NCBI RefSeq assembly: GCF_001975985.1
Contig: NZ_MTQF01000003.1
Location: forward strand, 549,425-613,424
Reading direction: 5' to 3'
DNA length: 64,000 nt
Source of the DNA: [Flexibacter] sp. ATCC 35103
Lineage (GTDB): Bacteria; Bacteroidota; Bacteroidia; Flavobacteriales; Flavobacteriaceae
The position numbers and the translations under genes are program-made. The stretch's first letter is position 1; every line of letters starts with the position of its first letter. Under the pieces are notes generated by a model. That model was not told the origin of the DNA. It saw only the letters and a list, made by a program, of their open reading frames with translations, and did not search any database. Shown piece by piece: positions 8,809 through 17,293 of this stretch.

Positions 8809-8985
8809 AATTCTAAATGTGTATTTTGTCATGCATATTTGCATTTTAGTATTATGTGTTAACATTTGTTTAGAATGTATTAACAATGAAATAGTAAGAC
8901 AATTGAAATTCGTAAATTTAAGTGCGAATAGTGCTAAAAATAAATTTTGAAAAAAAATTAGAGGGAAAGTTAATAAAAACTACTA

Positions 8986-9795
8986 TTGAAAAAGTACTCC
9001 TATATAATCATAGATGATGATGCTGAAAGTATTTTGAAAACCAAAACAATTGCAGAAGGTTTTTCAGGATTAACTTTTGCTGCGTCGGCTACGAATTATG
9101 AGCAAGGATTAAATTTGGTGTTAGAATATAAACCTTCTGTTGTTTTTCTGGAAATTGATCCTGAAAACTCATCAAGTAATTTATCCCTTGCTTTTATAAA
9201 TGAACTTCACCGGTTTTTATCCCATATTCCTAAAATAATAATTACCACAACAAAAAAAGAGCTGGCATTTGAGGCCATTCAGTATAACGTTTTTGATTAT
9301 TTAATAAAACCAGTTTCGGCAATTGATTTAATTAAGACCCTTTTAAAACTTGAAAAAAGTGTTTTAGATGCAAATTCAGCTGAAATGCACCACGAAATCA
9401 CTTCTTCGGTACTTCCGTTTGTACGAAGTCCAAAAAATATAACAGAACCACTTATTATATGTATTAAATCATACGGGGATTATCGTTATATTACAGCAAC
9501 AGATATTTGTTATTTTCAAGCTGATAATAATTCTACGGATATTTATCTTAATTCAGGCGAAATGATAACTGCTTTTAAAACACTAAAGCATTTTGAAGGT
9601 ATTTTATCGCATCCTTTTATCCGAATTCATAATAGTTATATTATTAATAAAAATTATATTTCGAGAATTCATAACGGAAGCTCAGTTTGTTACATAAAAA
9701 ACTCTTCGAAAAAGATTCCTTTTTCTAAAACTTACAAATCAAATGTCGACCTAATTATTGCTGATTTTTCTATAGGAAATTACTTAGAAGTCTAA
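8986..9795 (+). CDS. LytTR response regulator with glutamate at the phosphoacceptor site
   Basis: 269 residues from a TTG start at 8986. The N-terminal receiver domain (about 5-120) keeps the acidic pocket D10-D12 and the conserved lysine K108 in YLIKPV. The position normally reading FLDI is FLEI, so the phosphoacceptor aspartate is replaced by E56. The C-terminal LytTR DNA-binding domain (about 150-260) has the ICYFQADNNSTDIYL and FIRIHNSYIINKNYI blocks. Known biology: LytTR regulators bind promoter DNA, usually after phosphorylation by a membrane kinase. Inference: E56 may mimic the phosphorylated state or leave the protein phosphorylation-independent. No cognate kinase is adjacent; the nearest kinase, at 10321, has its own regulator. 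Confidence 0.88.
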   Translation: MKKYSYIIIDDDAESILKTKTIAEGFSGLTFAASATNYEQGLNLVLEYKPSVVFLEIDPENSSSNLSLAFINELHRFLSHIPKIIITTTKKELAFEAIQYNVFDYLIKPVSAIDLIKTLLKLEKSVLDANSAEMHHEITSSVLPFVRSPKNITEPLIICIKSYGDYRYITATDICYFQADNNSTDIYLNSGEMITAFKTLKHFEGILSHPFIRIHNSYIINKNYISRIHNGSSVCYIKNSSKKIPFSKTYKSNVDLIIADFSIGNYLEV

Positions 9796-9969
9796 TAATT
9801 AAGAGTTTACATTCATTTGGTACTCATTGACTATCAATTGGGTATGTTCTACCATAAACCTGTTTTTTTGTATGTATTTTTTTTGATTTCGGTATTAGTT
9901 TTACACCATGATTCGCACAAAGCGGTGATTCCCCAAAACAAAAAATCAAACATTTAATACCCTCAGATC

Positions 9970-10221
9970 ATGAAAAAAGCAGCTTTAACATTCGCATTAT
10001 TCTCTACAGTATTAGTAGCAACTTCATTTACAACTCCGCAAACAAATTCTTCATCAAACTCAAATACTGCAAATTTTTTTGAAGAAGGTGGTAGTGGTGC
10101 TACAACAAATCAAAAAAGAAAACTTGATTTTCATGAAACAGGTAATAAATTGGATAATAACAATCAATTAAATTTCACTAATGTTAATCAGTCATTAGGA
10201 GGAAATAAAAAAATAGACTAA
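9970..10221 (+). CDS. Small secreted protein, unknown function
   Basis: 83 residues. A hydrophobic stretch after MKK (about 3-20, ALTFALFSTVLVATSFT) is a plausible signal peptide. The mature part of about 60 residues is rich in Asn, Ser and Gly with no cysteines. It lies between a LytTR regulator and a histidine kinase gene and ends at its own terminator, so it is a separate transcription unit. I do not recognise the family. A signalling or stress role would be a guess from position only. Confidence 0.65.
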   Translation: MKKAALTFALFSTVLVATSFTTPQTNSSSNSNTANFFEEGGSGATTNQKRKLDFHETGNKLDNNNQLNFTNVNQSLGGNKKID

Positions 10222-10246
10222 AATAATTCATTTAGTATTTAGCACT

Positions 10247-10277
10247 TAGGCTGTCAATTTTTTGGCAGCCTTCTTTT
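10247..10277 (+). terminator. Terminator after the small secreted protein
   Basis: GGCTG (10249-10253) pairs with CAGCC (10266-10270) around a T-rich loop, followed by TTCTTTTG, 26 nt after the stop codon. Confidence 0.7.
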
Positions 10278-10293
10278 GTATTAATAGTTTTAC

Positions 10294-10301
10294 TATTTTT
10301 G
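10294..10301 (+). promoter_or_regulatory. -7 element for the histidine kinase operon
   Basis: TATTTTTG matches TAnnTTTG and ends 19 nt before the TTG start at 10321. Confidence 0.45.
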
Positions 10302-10320
10302 GTGAAATTCAAAAACACAA

Positions 10321-12375
10321 TTGAAAAAAAATTGTCAAATATTATTTTTTTTACTTATTGTTTTATCATTTGCTTGTAATAGAAAAAATCAGGTAAATAA
10401 AAGTATTGCGTCTTCAGAAGATAGCCTTCCCGTATATCTTAAATTAGCAAATGATATTAATTTGCCTTTAAGTTTTAAGCAAAAATACAACCAGAAATCT
10501 CTTGATATTATTTTAAATCAGAAGAACGATTCCGTTAATAGAATAAATTTATTTAAAGTTGCCAATCGATATTACAATATGAGTGATTGGAAAGCGTATC
10601 TTAAAACAACCAAATTAATTTTAGAACGTTCGCGTATTACCAAGGATTCTGTAAATATGGCTAAGTCATATACTTATCTTGGTGATTATTATGTGTCTGT
10701 GTCGATTTCTGATAGTGCGTTTTTGAATTATTTCAAAGCTGAGAAAATTTATATACGAATAGGTGATGAATATAATTTAGCAAAAACGTATCTCAGCAAA
10801 GCAAGTCTTCAATATAATGAAGGCGATTTTTTTGAAAGTGAAATAGCCGTTTTTAAAGCCTTACGTAATTTAAAAGGACTAAAAAATGTAAACGATCAAT
10901 ATTATGAGTGTTATAATCTTTTGGGAATTTTATACAACGAAAGAGAAGAATATACTAAAGCTTTAGAATTTCAAAATAAAGCCCTGAAAGCTTTAGAAGA
11001 TAAATCAATTCCCAGAGAACTTCATTTTACAGCAACTTCATTAAATAATTTGGGTTTCATTTACATGAAAATGCACAATTATAAAGAAGCAAAATTATAT
11101 TTTCAGAGAGGTTTAAATGAAAAAAGACTATTCGAAGAAAATACAATTTTATATGCCATGCTCTTAGATAACCTTGCGTATTCTAAGTTAAAACTAAAAG
11201 AGTCTGAGGATCTGCCAAAGTTATTTTTCAGGTCTTTAAAAATTAGAGATAGTTTGATGTTGAAATCAGCTATAGTATCGAATAAAATTCATTTATCAGA
11301 ATACTATGCGGCAAAAAAGGATACTTTCAAAGCGATTCAGTTTTCAAAGCAAGCTTTGATTCTATCTCGTACTTCAAGTAAATTAAACGGTACATTAGCG
11401 GCCCTTAAACAAATAGCAGTTGTTGATCCTAAAAAAGAATCGGTGTATTCTAAAGAATATATCAGCTTAAATGAAAAATTGCAAAAAGCGGAGCGCAAGA
11501 TGGGCGAAAAATTTTCCCGTATAGAATATGAAACCAACGAAATAAAAGATCAAAACTCTAATCTGCAGGAAAAAAACAAAACCCTTATTTATGTTTTTAG
11601 CATTTGTACCCTGATAGGTTTGTTTTTCTATGTTTATAAAACGCAGCAAGCCAAGAACAGGGAATTGATTTTTAAGCAGCAACAGCAAATTGCAAACGAG
11701 GATATTTATAATTTGATGATTTCCCAGCAAAATGATATTGAACTGACGCGTATCAGAGAAAAGAAAAAAGTAGCGCAGGATTTACACGATGGCGTTCTGG
11801 GCAGAATGTTTGGCGTCAGGATTAGTTTAGACAGCTTAGATGAAATAGAAGAAGCAGAAGCAGCTCCAAAACGAAAAAAATACCTCACAGAACTAAAACA
11901 TATTGAAGAAGATATCCGCGAAATTTCGCATGATTTAAATAGAGAGAAATCAGAATTAATTAATAATTTTATCGCAATTTTAAATAAATTATTCGAAGAT
12001 CAACAAAACACATATGATTCAGAATTAATTACCTCGTTTGATTCTAACATCAAATGGGATCTTGTGAGTAATGCCGTTAAAATTAATTTGTACAGAATTA
12101 TACAGGAAGCCCTTCAGAATTGTAATAAATATGCAGATGCAAATACTATTACAATTGAATTTAAAAGTGAAATAGATCATTTGGTTTTGTCGATTTCTGA
12201 TGATGGAGATGGATTTAATACCAAAAGAACAAAAAATGGCATAGGTTTGCACAACATTCAATATAGAGCTGCAGAATGTAACGGTACAGTTACTATAAAA
12301 TCTGCCAAAGGAGAAGGAACGCTCCTTGTGATTAAAGTCCCTATAGATCAGAAAATTAACCTACAGAATACATGA
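10321..12375 (+). CDS. TPR-repeat lipoprotein-type sensor histidine kinase (HisKA_3)
   Basis: 684 residues from a TTG start. The N-terminal signal ends in a lipobox-like SFACN. A long periplasmic region (about 60-400) holds several tetratricopeptide-like repeats, for example YTYLGDYYVSVSISDSAFLNYFKAEKI (residues ~120-146) and TSLNNLGFIYMKMHNYKEAK. One transmembrane helix (about 420-438, LIYVFSICTLIGLFFYVY) is followed by a coiled coil. The dimerisation domain contains KKVAQDLHDGVLGRMFG with H489 as phosphorylation site (HisKA_3). The ATPase domain has an N-box near EALQNCNKYADA and a G-box DDGDGFN. The stop overlaps the start of the regulator gene by 4 nt, so the two form one operon. The signal sensed is unknown. 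Confidence 0.92.
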   Translation: MKKNCQILFFLLIVLSFACNRKNQVNKSIASSEDSLPVYLKLANDINLPLSFKQKYNQKSLDIILNQKNDSVNRINLFKVANRYYNMSDWKAYLKTTKLILERSRITKDSVNMAKSYTYLGDYYVSVSISDSAFLNYFKAEKIYIRIGDEYNLAKTYLSKASLQYNEGDFFESEIAVFKALRNLKGLKNVNDQYYECYNLLGILYNEREEYTKALEFQNKALKALEDKSIPRELHFTATSLNNLGFIYMKMHNYKEAKLYFQRGLNEKRLFEENTILYAMLLDNLAYSKLKLKESEDLPKLFFRSLKIRDSLMLKSAIVSNKIHLSEYYAAKKDTFKAIQFSKQALILSRTSSKLNGTLAALKQIAVVDPKKESVYSKEYISLNEKLQKAERKMGEKFSRIEYETNEIKDQNSNLQEKNKTLIYVFSICTLIGLFFYVYKTQQAKNRELIFKQQQQIANEDIYNLMISQQNDIELTRIREKKKVAQDLHDGVLGRMFGVRISLDSLDEIEEAEAAPKRKKYLTELKHIEEDIREISHDLNREKSELINNFIAILNKLFEDQQNTYDSELITSFDSNIKWDLVSNAVKINLYRIIQEALQNCNKYADANTITIEFKSEIDHLVLSISDDGDGFNTKRTKNGIGLHNIQYRAAECNGTVTIKSAKGEGTLLVIKVPIDQKINLQNT

Positions 12376-13070
12376 CAATTCCCCCAAACGCCACAGATTC
12401 TCAATTAATTAAAAAAAATATATTAATTGTTGATGATCATCCTTTTATTATCGAAGGATATAAAAATGCAATAACGCGCTACAATCCCAAGCAATATGAA
12501 TTTCTTATTTCACAAGCTCACGATTGTAAATCAGGATACGATTTAATAAAAAATCCTGAAACTCCTGATTTTGATGTCGCTTTTTTAGATATCAGCATGC
12601 CAGCTTATGAGGAAAAAAACATTTTTTCGGGCGAAGATCTGGCGAAACTAATCCTGGATAAAATGCCAAACTGCAAAGTGATTTTATTAACGATGTATAC
12701 GGAATTGCTTAAAATTAAAACCATAATAAGAACCATAAAGCCCAATGGGTTAGTGATAAAAAATGACCTAACTTTTGATGAATTGCTTTTTGCGTTTGAT
12801 AAAGTGATGAAAAACGATAAATATTACAGCCAGTCAGTTCAAAAAATACTGAATCAATCTCCCCATAATTCAATTGAAATTGACGAATTTGATAAGCAAA
12901 TTTTATTTCATCTGTCAAAAGGAACACCAGTTGAAGATATGCCGCAATATATTCCGATTTCACTCAATGCAATCGAAAAACGCAGGGTAAGTCTTAAAGA
13001 ATTACTTAAAATTAAATCAGGCTCAGATGAAGAATTGTTGAAAGAAGCAAAAAGCAAGGGGCTTTTCTAA
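12372..13070 (+). CDS. NarL/LuxR-type response regulator partner of the TPR kinase
   Basis: 232 residues. The receiver domain has ILIVDDHPF (acidic pocket) and AFLDISMP with phosphoacceptor D73. An insertion after the MP (AYEEKNIFSGED) makes this loop longer than usual. The C-terminal helix-turn-helix region (about 170-215, LFHLSKGTPVEDMPQYIPIS) is LuxR-like but diverged. ATGA overlap with the kinase gene gives coupled translation and a clear pairing. Ends at a bidirectional terminator. Target genes are not evident. Confidence 0.9.
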   Translation: MTIPPNATDSQLIKKNILIVDDHPFIIEGYKNAITRYNPKQYEFLISQAHDCKSGYDLIKNPETPDFDVAFLDISMPAYEEKNIFSGEDLAKLILDKMPNCKVILLTMYTELLKIKTIIRTIKPNGLVIKNDLTFDELLFAFDKVMKNDKYYSQSVQKILNQSPHNSIEIDEFDKQILFHLSKGTPVEDMPQYIPISLNAIEKRRVSLKELLKIKSGSDEELLKEAKSKGLF

Positions 13071-13090
13071 GAGTTTTAGATTCAAGCACA

Positions 13091-13130
13091 AAAAAAATCC
13101 TAACAACTTTAAAGTCTGTTAGGATTTTTT
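13091..13130. terminator. Bidirectional terminator between the response regulator and thiL
   Basis: AAAAAATCCTAACA pairs with TGTTAGGATTTTTT around an 11-nt loop, with A and T tracts on both sides, between convergent genes. Confidence 0.85.
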
Positions 13131-13143
13131 ATATGCTAATATT

Positions 13144-13180
13144 GAACACTGAGACTGAACAGTGAGACTGAATACTAAAT
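13144..13180. repeat. CTGAGACTGAA simple repeat, copy 1
   Basis: Imperfect tandem repeat of ACTGAGACTGAA-like units, immediately adjoining the thiL stop codon at 13181. Related tracts occur at 51101-51202, 53482-53525, 60640-60674 and 62053-62118. Confidence 0.7.
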
Positions 13181-14227
13181 TTACTCACTCAAAGCATCCC
13201 AGCCACGAGCTTTTAAAGCAATTTGTGTATTTGCGCGCGTCACTAAATGTATTCCTTCACTTTCATCTGCCATATGACCAATTATAGAGAAATTTGGATT
13301 TCCTTTTATTTTGTCAAAATCGTTAATGTCAATTGTAAAAAGCAACTCATAATCTTCACCACCATTAATAGCAACTGTTGTACTGTCGATATTAAATTCT
13401 TCGCAAGTCGAAATAAACTGAGGATCTAACGGAAGTTTGTCTTCATATAAATTACACCCCACTTTAGACTGTTTACATAAATGGATAATTTCAGAGGATA
13501 ATCCGTCTGAAATATCAATCATCGATGTTGGTTTAATTTCAAGGGCATGCAATAACGTACGTACATCTTTTCTGGCTTCAGGTTTTAACTGGCGTTCGAT
13601 TAAATAGCTGTACATGTCAAGATCAGGCTGACTATTTGGATTTACCTGAAACACTTGTTTTTCGCGTTCTAAAACCTGTAATCCCATATATGCAGCACCA
13701 ATATCACCCGTTACAACAAGTAAATCTGTTTGTTTTGCACCGTTTCTATAAACAATTTCCTCTTCATCAGCTTCACCAAGTGCCGTGATGCTAATAATCA
13801 ATCCTTTTTGCGATGAGGTAGTATCTCCGCCTATAACATCAACTTTATATTCTTTTGCAGCGTGTGTAATTCCTTCAAATAATTCTTCTAAGGCTTCTAA
13901 CGGAAAACGATTAGAAACAGCCACAGAAACCGTTATTTGCGTTGGTCTGGCATTCATGGCACAAATATCAGACAGGTTTACAACAACTGCCTTGTATCCT
14001 AAATGTTTTAAAGGCATATAAGCCAGATCAAAATGTACACCTTCAATCAATAAATCAGTAGAAACAACTACTTTTTTATCCTTAAAATCAAGAACTGCTG
14101 CATCATCACCAATACTTTTTAAAGTAGATTCCTGAGTTACATCAAAATTTTTGGTTAAATGTTCAATTAAGCCAAATTCACCTAATTGCGCTATACTGGT
14201 ACGTTGCGGATTTTTATCTTCGATCAT
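13181..14227 (-). CDS. thiL: Thiamine-monophosphate kinase ThiL
   Basis: 348 residues. ATP-dependent kinase making thiamine diphosphate from thiamine monophosphate, the last step of cofactor synthesis. The PurM/ThiL fold is shown by SIGDDAAVLDF, STDLLIEGVHFDL, NLSDICAMNA (conserved SD motif), GGDTTSSQKG and MIDISDGLSSEI, the metal and ATP-binding acidic blocks. Full length for the family. A TAnnTTTG element lies upstream. No other thiamine genes or TPP riboswitch are in the window. Confidence 0.96.
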   Translation of the reverse strand: MIEDKNPQRTSIAQLGEFGLIEHLTKNFDVTQESTLKSIGDDAAVLDFKDKKVVVSTDLLIEGVHFDLAYMPLKHLGYKAVVVNLSDICAMNARPTQITVSVAVSNRFPLEALEELFEGITHAAKEYKVDVIGGDTTSSQKGLIISITALGEADEEEIVYRNGAKQTDLLVVTGDIGAAYMGLQVLEREKQVFQVNPNSQPDLDMYSYLIERQLKPEARKDVRTLLHALEIKPTSMIDISDGLSSEIIHLCKQSKVGCNLYEDKLPLDPQFISTCEEFNIDSTTVAINGGEDYELLFTIDINDFDKIKGNPNFSIIGHMADESEGIHLVTRANTQIALKARGWDALSE

Positions 14228-14257
14228 TTCTTTTTAAGTTCCAAAGTTTCTAAGCCG

Positions 14258-14265
14258 CAAAGGTA
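14258..14265 (-). promoter_or_regulatory. -7 element for thiL
   Basis: TACCTTTG on the minus strand matches TAnnTTTG, 30 nt before the thiL start. No -33 box was recognised at 19 nt. Confidence 0.5.
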
Positions 14266-14413
14266 CAAATTTTAATTGCGTAATAGGGCAGAGACACAAA
14301 TGTAGATATCAATTGTTGAGGCGCAAAGCAGCTCGTCTAAATGCTTCATGAATTTTCTTCTTTTGCAAACAATATTTTTTTCGGATCTTTAAGAGAATTA
14401 AAAAAGAGATAAA

Positions 14414-15346
14414 ATGAAAACATTCGATATAGTTACTTTAACCGTAAATCCTTCAGTAGATAAAAGCACCCACTTTTCAGGATTAATTGCAGAGCAGAAA
14501 ATTAGATGCAAAGAACCACAATTTGATGCCGGCGGCGGCGGAATAAATGTATCCAAAGCGATTGCACGCTTACACGGAAATTCACTTGCCGTTTTTACAT
14601 CAGGTGGACCAATTGGTGAAATGCTGAAAGAATTAGTAAAAAATGAATCAGTAGATTTTAAAGCAATTGAAACCAAAACACCCACCAGAGAAAATTTTAT
14701 TGCTGTTGATGATAACACAAATTCACAATATCGATTTGGGTTTTCCGGAGATGTTTTATCAGATTCAGAAGTGAAAGAAGTTTTAGAAACAATTTCGAAA
14801 TTGAAACCAAAATTTCTGGTGGCAAGCGGAAGTTTAAATGAAGGTTTATCGACTGATTTTTATCAAAAAGTGGCAGAAATTGCCCAGGCATCAAATTCAA
14901 AACTAATAGTTGATACTTCCGGAGAAGCCTTAACAAAAGTGCTGGAAACCGGAGCATATCTCATAAAACCCAATGTAGGTGAACTTGCAAAATTAGTGGG
15001 AGCAGAGCGACTGGAAATGGAAGAAGTCAACGAAGCTGCCAAAAAAATTATTGCAAAAGGCGGAGCTGAAATCGTTGTGGTTTCCCTTGGTCCTCAAGGA
15101 GCAGTCTTAGTTACAAAAGACGATTATGAATATGTTCCTGCGCCCAATGTTGCCAAAAAAAGCACCGTTGGAGCCGGAGATAGTATGGTAGGCGGAATAG
15201 TTTGGGCATTGTCTCAAAACAAAAGCCTGAAAGAAGTTATTCGTTGGGGAGTTGCCTGCGGATCAGCAGCAACAATGAACGAAGGAACACAATTATTTAA
15301 ATACGAAGATGCAAATCGTTTGTTTGAATGGTTGAAGAATAAATAA
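14414..15346 (+). CDS. pfkB: PfkB-family 6-phosphofructokinase (Pfk-2 type)
   Basis: 310 residues, ribokinase-like fold. The family signatures are FDAGGGGINVSKAI near the N-terminus and KKSTVGAGDSMVGG, in which D256 is the expected catalytic base (the same number as in E. coli Pfk-2). Length and motif wording are closest to the minor phosphofructokinase rather than ribokinase. A 1-phosphofructokinase or tagatose-6-phosphate kinase activity cannot be excluded from sequence alone, and there is no fructose transport gene nearby. Stands alone, divergent from thiL. Confidence 0.85.
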   Translation: MKTFDIVTLTVNPSVDKSTHFSGLIAEQKIRCKEPQFDAGGGGINVSKAIARLHGNSLAVFTSGGPIGEMLKELVKNESVDFKAIETKTPTRENFIAVDDNTNSQYRFGFSGDVLSDSEVKEVLETISKLKPKFLVASGSLNEGLSTDFYQKVAEIAQASNSKLIVDTSGEALTKVLETGAYLIKPNVGELAKLVGAERLEMEEVNEAAKKIIAKGGAEIVVVSLGPQGAVLVTKDDYEYVPAPNVAKKSTVGAGDSMVGGIVWALSQNKSLKEVIRWGVACGSAATMNEGTQLFKYEDANRLFEWLKNK

Positions 15347-15384
15347 AAATCAAAATAAAACAAGACATATCCACGATCTATATC

Positions 15385-15560
15385 GTAGAGACGCACAGCA
15401 GTGCGTCTCCACAACATAACCAAAATTTATACTGTTACACTAGAAATAATATCTTGTAACGTTTAGGTTCGCAACTCTTTTCTTGTATCTCTTTTGTGTT
15501 ATTTATTTTGTTTATAAAATGTGGTTACTGGGCGTGAGATGCACTGCTGTGCATCTCTAC
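15385..15560. repeat. 176-bp element with inverted, self-complementary ends
   Basis: The 25-nt left end (15385-15409) and right end (15536-15560) are inverted copies of each other, and each is itself a hairpin: GAGACGCAC/GTGCGTCTC on the left, GAGATGCAC/GTGCATCTC on the right. The two ends differ by one base in each stem arm, and the paired position is changed to match. The 126-bp centre has no ORF. It lies in the 319-bp gap between pfkB and the DinB-like gene; the remaining sequence of that gap is the palindrome entered next. Confidence 0.7.
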
Positions 15561-15608
15561 GTTTGTCAACAGGAAATAAAAAAGTTTTTTTATTTCCTGT
15601 TGACAAAC
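15561..15608. repeat. Perfect 48-bp palindrome
   Basis: The 23-nt arm 15561-15583 (starting GTTTGTCAACAGG) is exactly reverse-complementary to 15586-15608, with two central bases. It directly abuts the right end of the 176-bp element and lies 57 bp upstream of the DinB-like gene. It could be a terminator, an operator or the end of a mobile repeat. Confidence 0.85.
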
Positions 15609-15665
15609 TGTTGTCACCGACCCTCAATAATTTTGAAGTATTAAAAATATTTAAACTTTAAAACT

Positions 15666-16148
15666 ATGAAAACATTAGCTGCCCAAGTAATTACTCCAGA
15701 AGATTTGTTGAAACACTGGCAAGGTCATCGTACCCTTACACGTCGTGTAATTGAATTGTTTCCTGAAAAGGATTTTTTCGAATTTTCGATAGGAGGAATG
15801 AGACCTTTTTCTAAATTGGCCGATGAACTTCTTGCAATTGCTGTTCCGGGACTTAAAGGAATTGTCAATAAAGAAGTCAAAGCATTTAGTGAAGAAGAAT
15901 CAGAAAAATTGATTTTTAAAGCGCAATATCTTGAAAAATGGGACGAAGCAACGGCCGAACTTAATCAGTACTGGGAAAAATTATCGATTGAAGATTTTAA
16001 CGAAACCTTTAACCTTTTTGGTCAATATGAATTTCCGGTAATTCAGAACATCCTGTATTTTATTGATAATGAAGTACATCACCGCGGACAAGGTTATGTT
16101 TATTTAAGAGCACTGGGAATTGAACCTCCTTTTTTCTGGGAAAGATAG
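15666..16148 (+). CDS. DinB-like four-helix-bundle protein
   Basis: 160 residues. DinB/YfiT-like fold. The C-terminal helix has DNEVHHRGQGYVYLRALG; HHRGQ is the usual metal-binding signature, and a further histidine at position 17 (LLKHWQGHR) may complete the site. Members include metal-dependent hydrolases and thiol transferases, but the specific substrate here is unknown and DNA damage induction should not be assumed. Faces the WYL regulator gene across a shared terminator. Confidence 0.85.
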   Translation: MKTLAAQVITPEDLLKHWQGHRTLTRRVIELFPEKDFFEFSIGGMRPFSKLADELLAIAVPGLKGIVNKEVKAFSEEESEKLIFKAQYLEKWDEATAELNQYWEKLSIEDFNETFNLFGQYEFPVIQNILYFIDNEVHHRGQGYVYLRALGIEPPFFWER

Positions 16149-16170
16149 CATTTTTGAAGAGTGCTAAATA

Positions 16171-16214
16171 AAAAAACTCCTATTGATGAATTACTTCAGC
16201 TTTAGGAGTTTTTT
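16171..16214. terminator. Bidirectional terminator between the DinB-like and WYL genes
   Basis: AAAAAACTCCT (16171-16181) pairs with AGGAGTTTTTT (from 16204). The right T-tract runs into the stop codon of the convergent WYL gene. Confidence 0.8.
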
Positions 16215-17173
16215 TATAATAATCTTTTTCGGTTGATGTCTAATAATTCCAGTGTTCTGACTTTTAGCCTTTCCGGTTCCAGAATTGTGGCATAATCTCC
16301 AAACATCATAAACCAGCGCGGAAAACCGCTTTCTATATCGCGACACATAAAAGTCATTTCTATTTGTCCGTTTACTTCTTTTTCAGATACATAACCGTGA
16401 TATTTTCTTTCGAATTCTAAATATCGGGCAATTTTTTTATCAATTAAAATTCGCACTTTAGTTGTGGGGATTGTTTCATTTTTATTGAGATAGGTTTCTA
16501 AAGAATCATGTTCTATTGTAAAATCACACTCCGTTTTTTTAATACCCTGAATTCTGTCGGTTCTAAATTGGCGGTAATCTTGTCGCAAATGGCAATATCC
16601 CAGAAAATACCAATTGTTATGATCGTGAAAAACACCTACCGGCTCAATATTTCTTGTTGTAGGTTCTTCGGCTTCCAGAGTTTTATACGATAAGATAATC
16701 TGTTTTTTTTCTGCAATACTTTCAAAAAGTAATGCCAGCGTATTGGGTGATTTATCATGAAAAAGAGACTCAGCGTTTTGCATTATGACTCTTGATTCAA
16801 TATTGGAAAGCCAATCTTTATCTGAGCTTTTCAAAACTGATTTCAATTTATACATCGCAGCTGCATAATGTGATCCAAGGGACGGATCAGTAAATTTTTG
16901 CATCAATTTTTCGGCAGCAATAAAACTGCTTACTTCCTCGCGCGTAAACATTACCGGCGGTAAACGATAACCATCCATTAATGCATAACCAACTCCGGCT
17001 TCGCTGTAAATAGGAACTCCCGAAGCTTCAAGAGTTCTTATGTCTCTGTAAATAGTTCTTAAACTAACTTCAAAACGATTTGCTAATTCCTGTGCTTTTA
17101 CAATTTTTTTAGATTGTAATTGAATAAGAATTGCAACAATGCGGTCGAATCGTTTTGGAGTTTCATCAAGCAT
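16214..17173 (-). CDS. YafY-type HTH/WYL-domain transcriptional regulator
   Basis: 319 residues. An N-terminal DeoR/HTH_11-type winged helix (about 8-60) contains AQELANRFEVSLRTIYRDIRTL. A WYL ligand-sensing domain (about 145-225) includes NWYFLGYCHLRQDYRQFRTDRI, with the WYL signature present as WYF, and a C-terminal WCX region ends FGDYATILEPERLKVRTLELL. In this family the WYL domain senses nucleic acid or small ligands. The convergent DinB-like gene is a frequent neighbour of such regulators and a possible target (inference). Single gene. Confidence 0.9.
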   Translation of the reverse strand: MLDETPKRFDRIVAILIQLQSKKIVKAQELANRFEVSLRTIYRDIRTLEASGVPIYSEAGVGYALMDGYRLPPVMFTREEVSSFIAAEKLMQKFTDPSLGSHYAAAMYKLKSVLKSSDKDWLSNIESRVIMQNAESLFHDKSPNTLALLFESIAEKKQIILSYKTLEAEEPTTRNIEPVGVFHDHNNWYFLGYCHLRQDYRQFRTDRIQGIKKTECDFTIEHDSLETYLNKNETIPTTKVRILIDKKIARYLEFERKYHGYVSEKEVNGQIEMTFMCRDIESGFPRWFMMFGDYATILEPERLKVRTLELLDINRKRLL

Positions 17174-17208
17174 CTTTTTTCTTTTGAGGTTTTGAAAAGT
17201 TAAAGGTT

Positions 17209-17216
17209 CAAAGATA
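17209..17216 (-). promoter_or_regulatory. -7 element for the WYL regulator
   Basis: TATCTTTG on the minus strand, 35 nt before the ATG. It is embedded in a low-complexity stretch of AAGGTTCAAAG-type repeats (17195-17235), which lowers confidence. Confidence 0.35.
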
Positions 17217-17240
17217 CAAAGGTTCAGAGTTTGAAGAAAT

Positions 17241-17272
17241 AAAAAAGCTGTCCCAAATTGAGACAGCTTTTC
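17241..17272 (-). terminator. Terminator of the first outer membrane barrel gene
   Basis: AAAAGCTGTC pairs with GACAGCTTTT around a short loop, 22 nt beyond the stop at 17294. Confidence 0.8.
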
Positions 17273-17293
17273 AATACCTGATTTTATATAAAT

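Noticed and set aside
8650..8886. 78-codon minus-strand frame spanning the glyS end
   Set aside because: It crosses the end of glyS and its terminator hairpin and has no family resemblance.
13181..14265. TPP riboswitch upstream of thiL
   Set aside because: The leader is only about 30 nt and has no THI-box sequence.
15561..15608. Simple intrinsic terminator of pfkB
   Set aside because: It is more than 200 bp from the pfkB stop and far longer and more perfect than other terminators here; a terminator effect is possible but not the best sole explanation.
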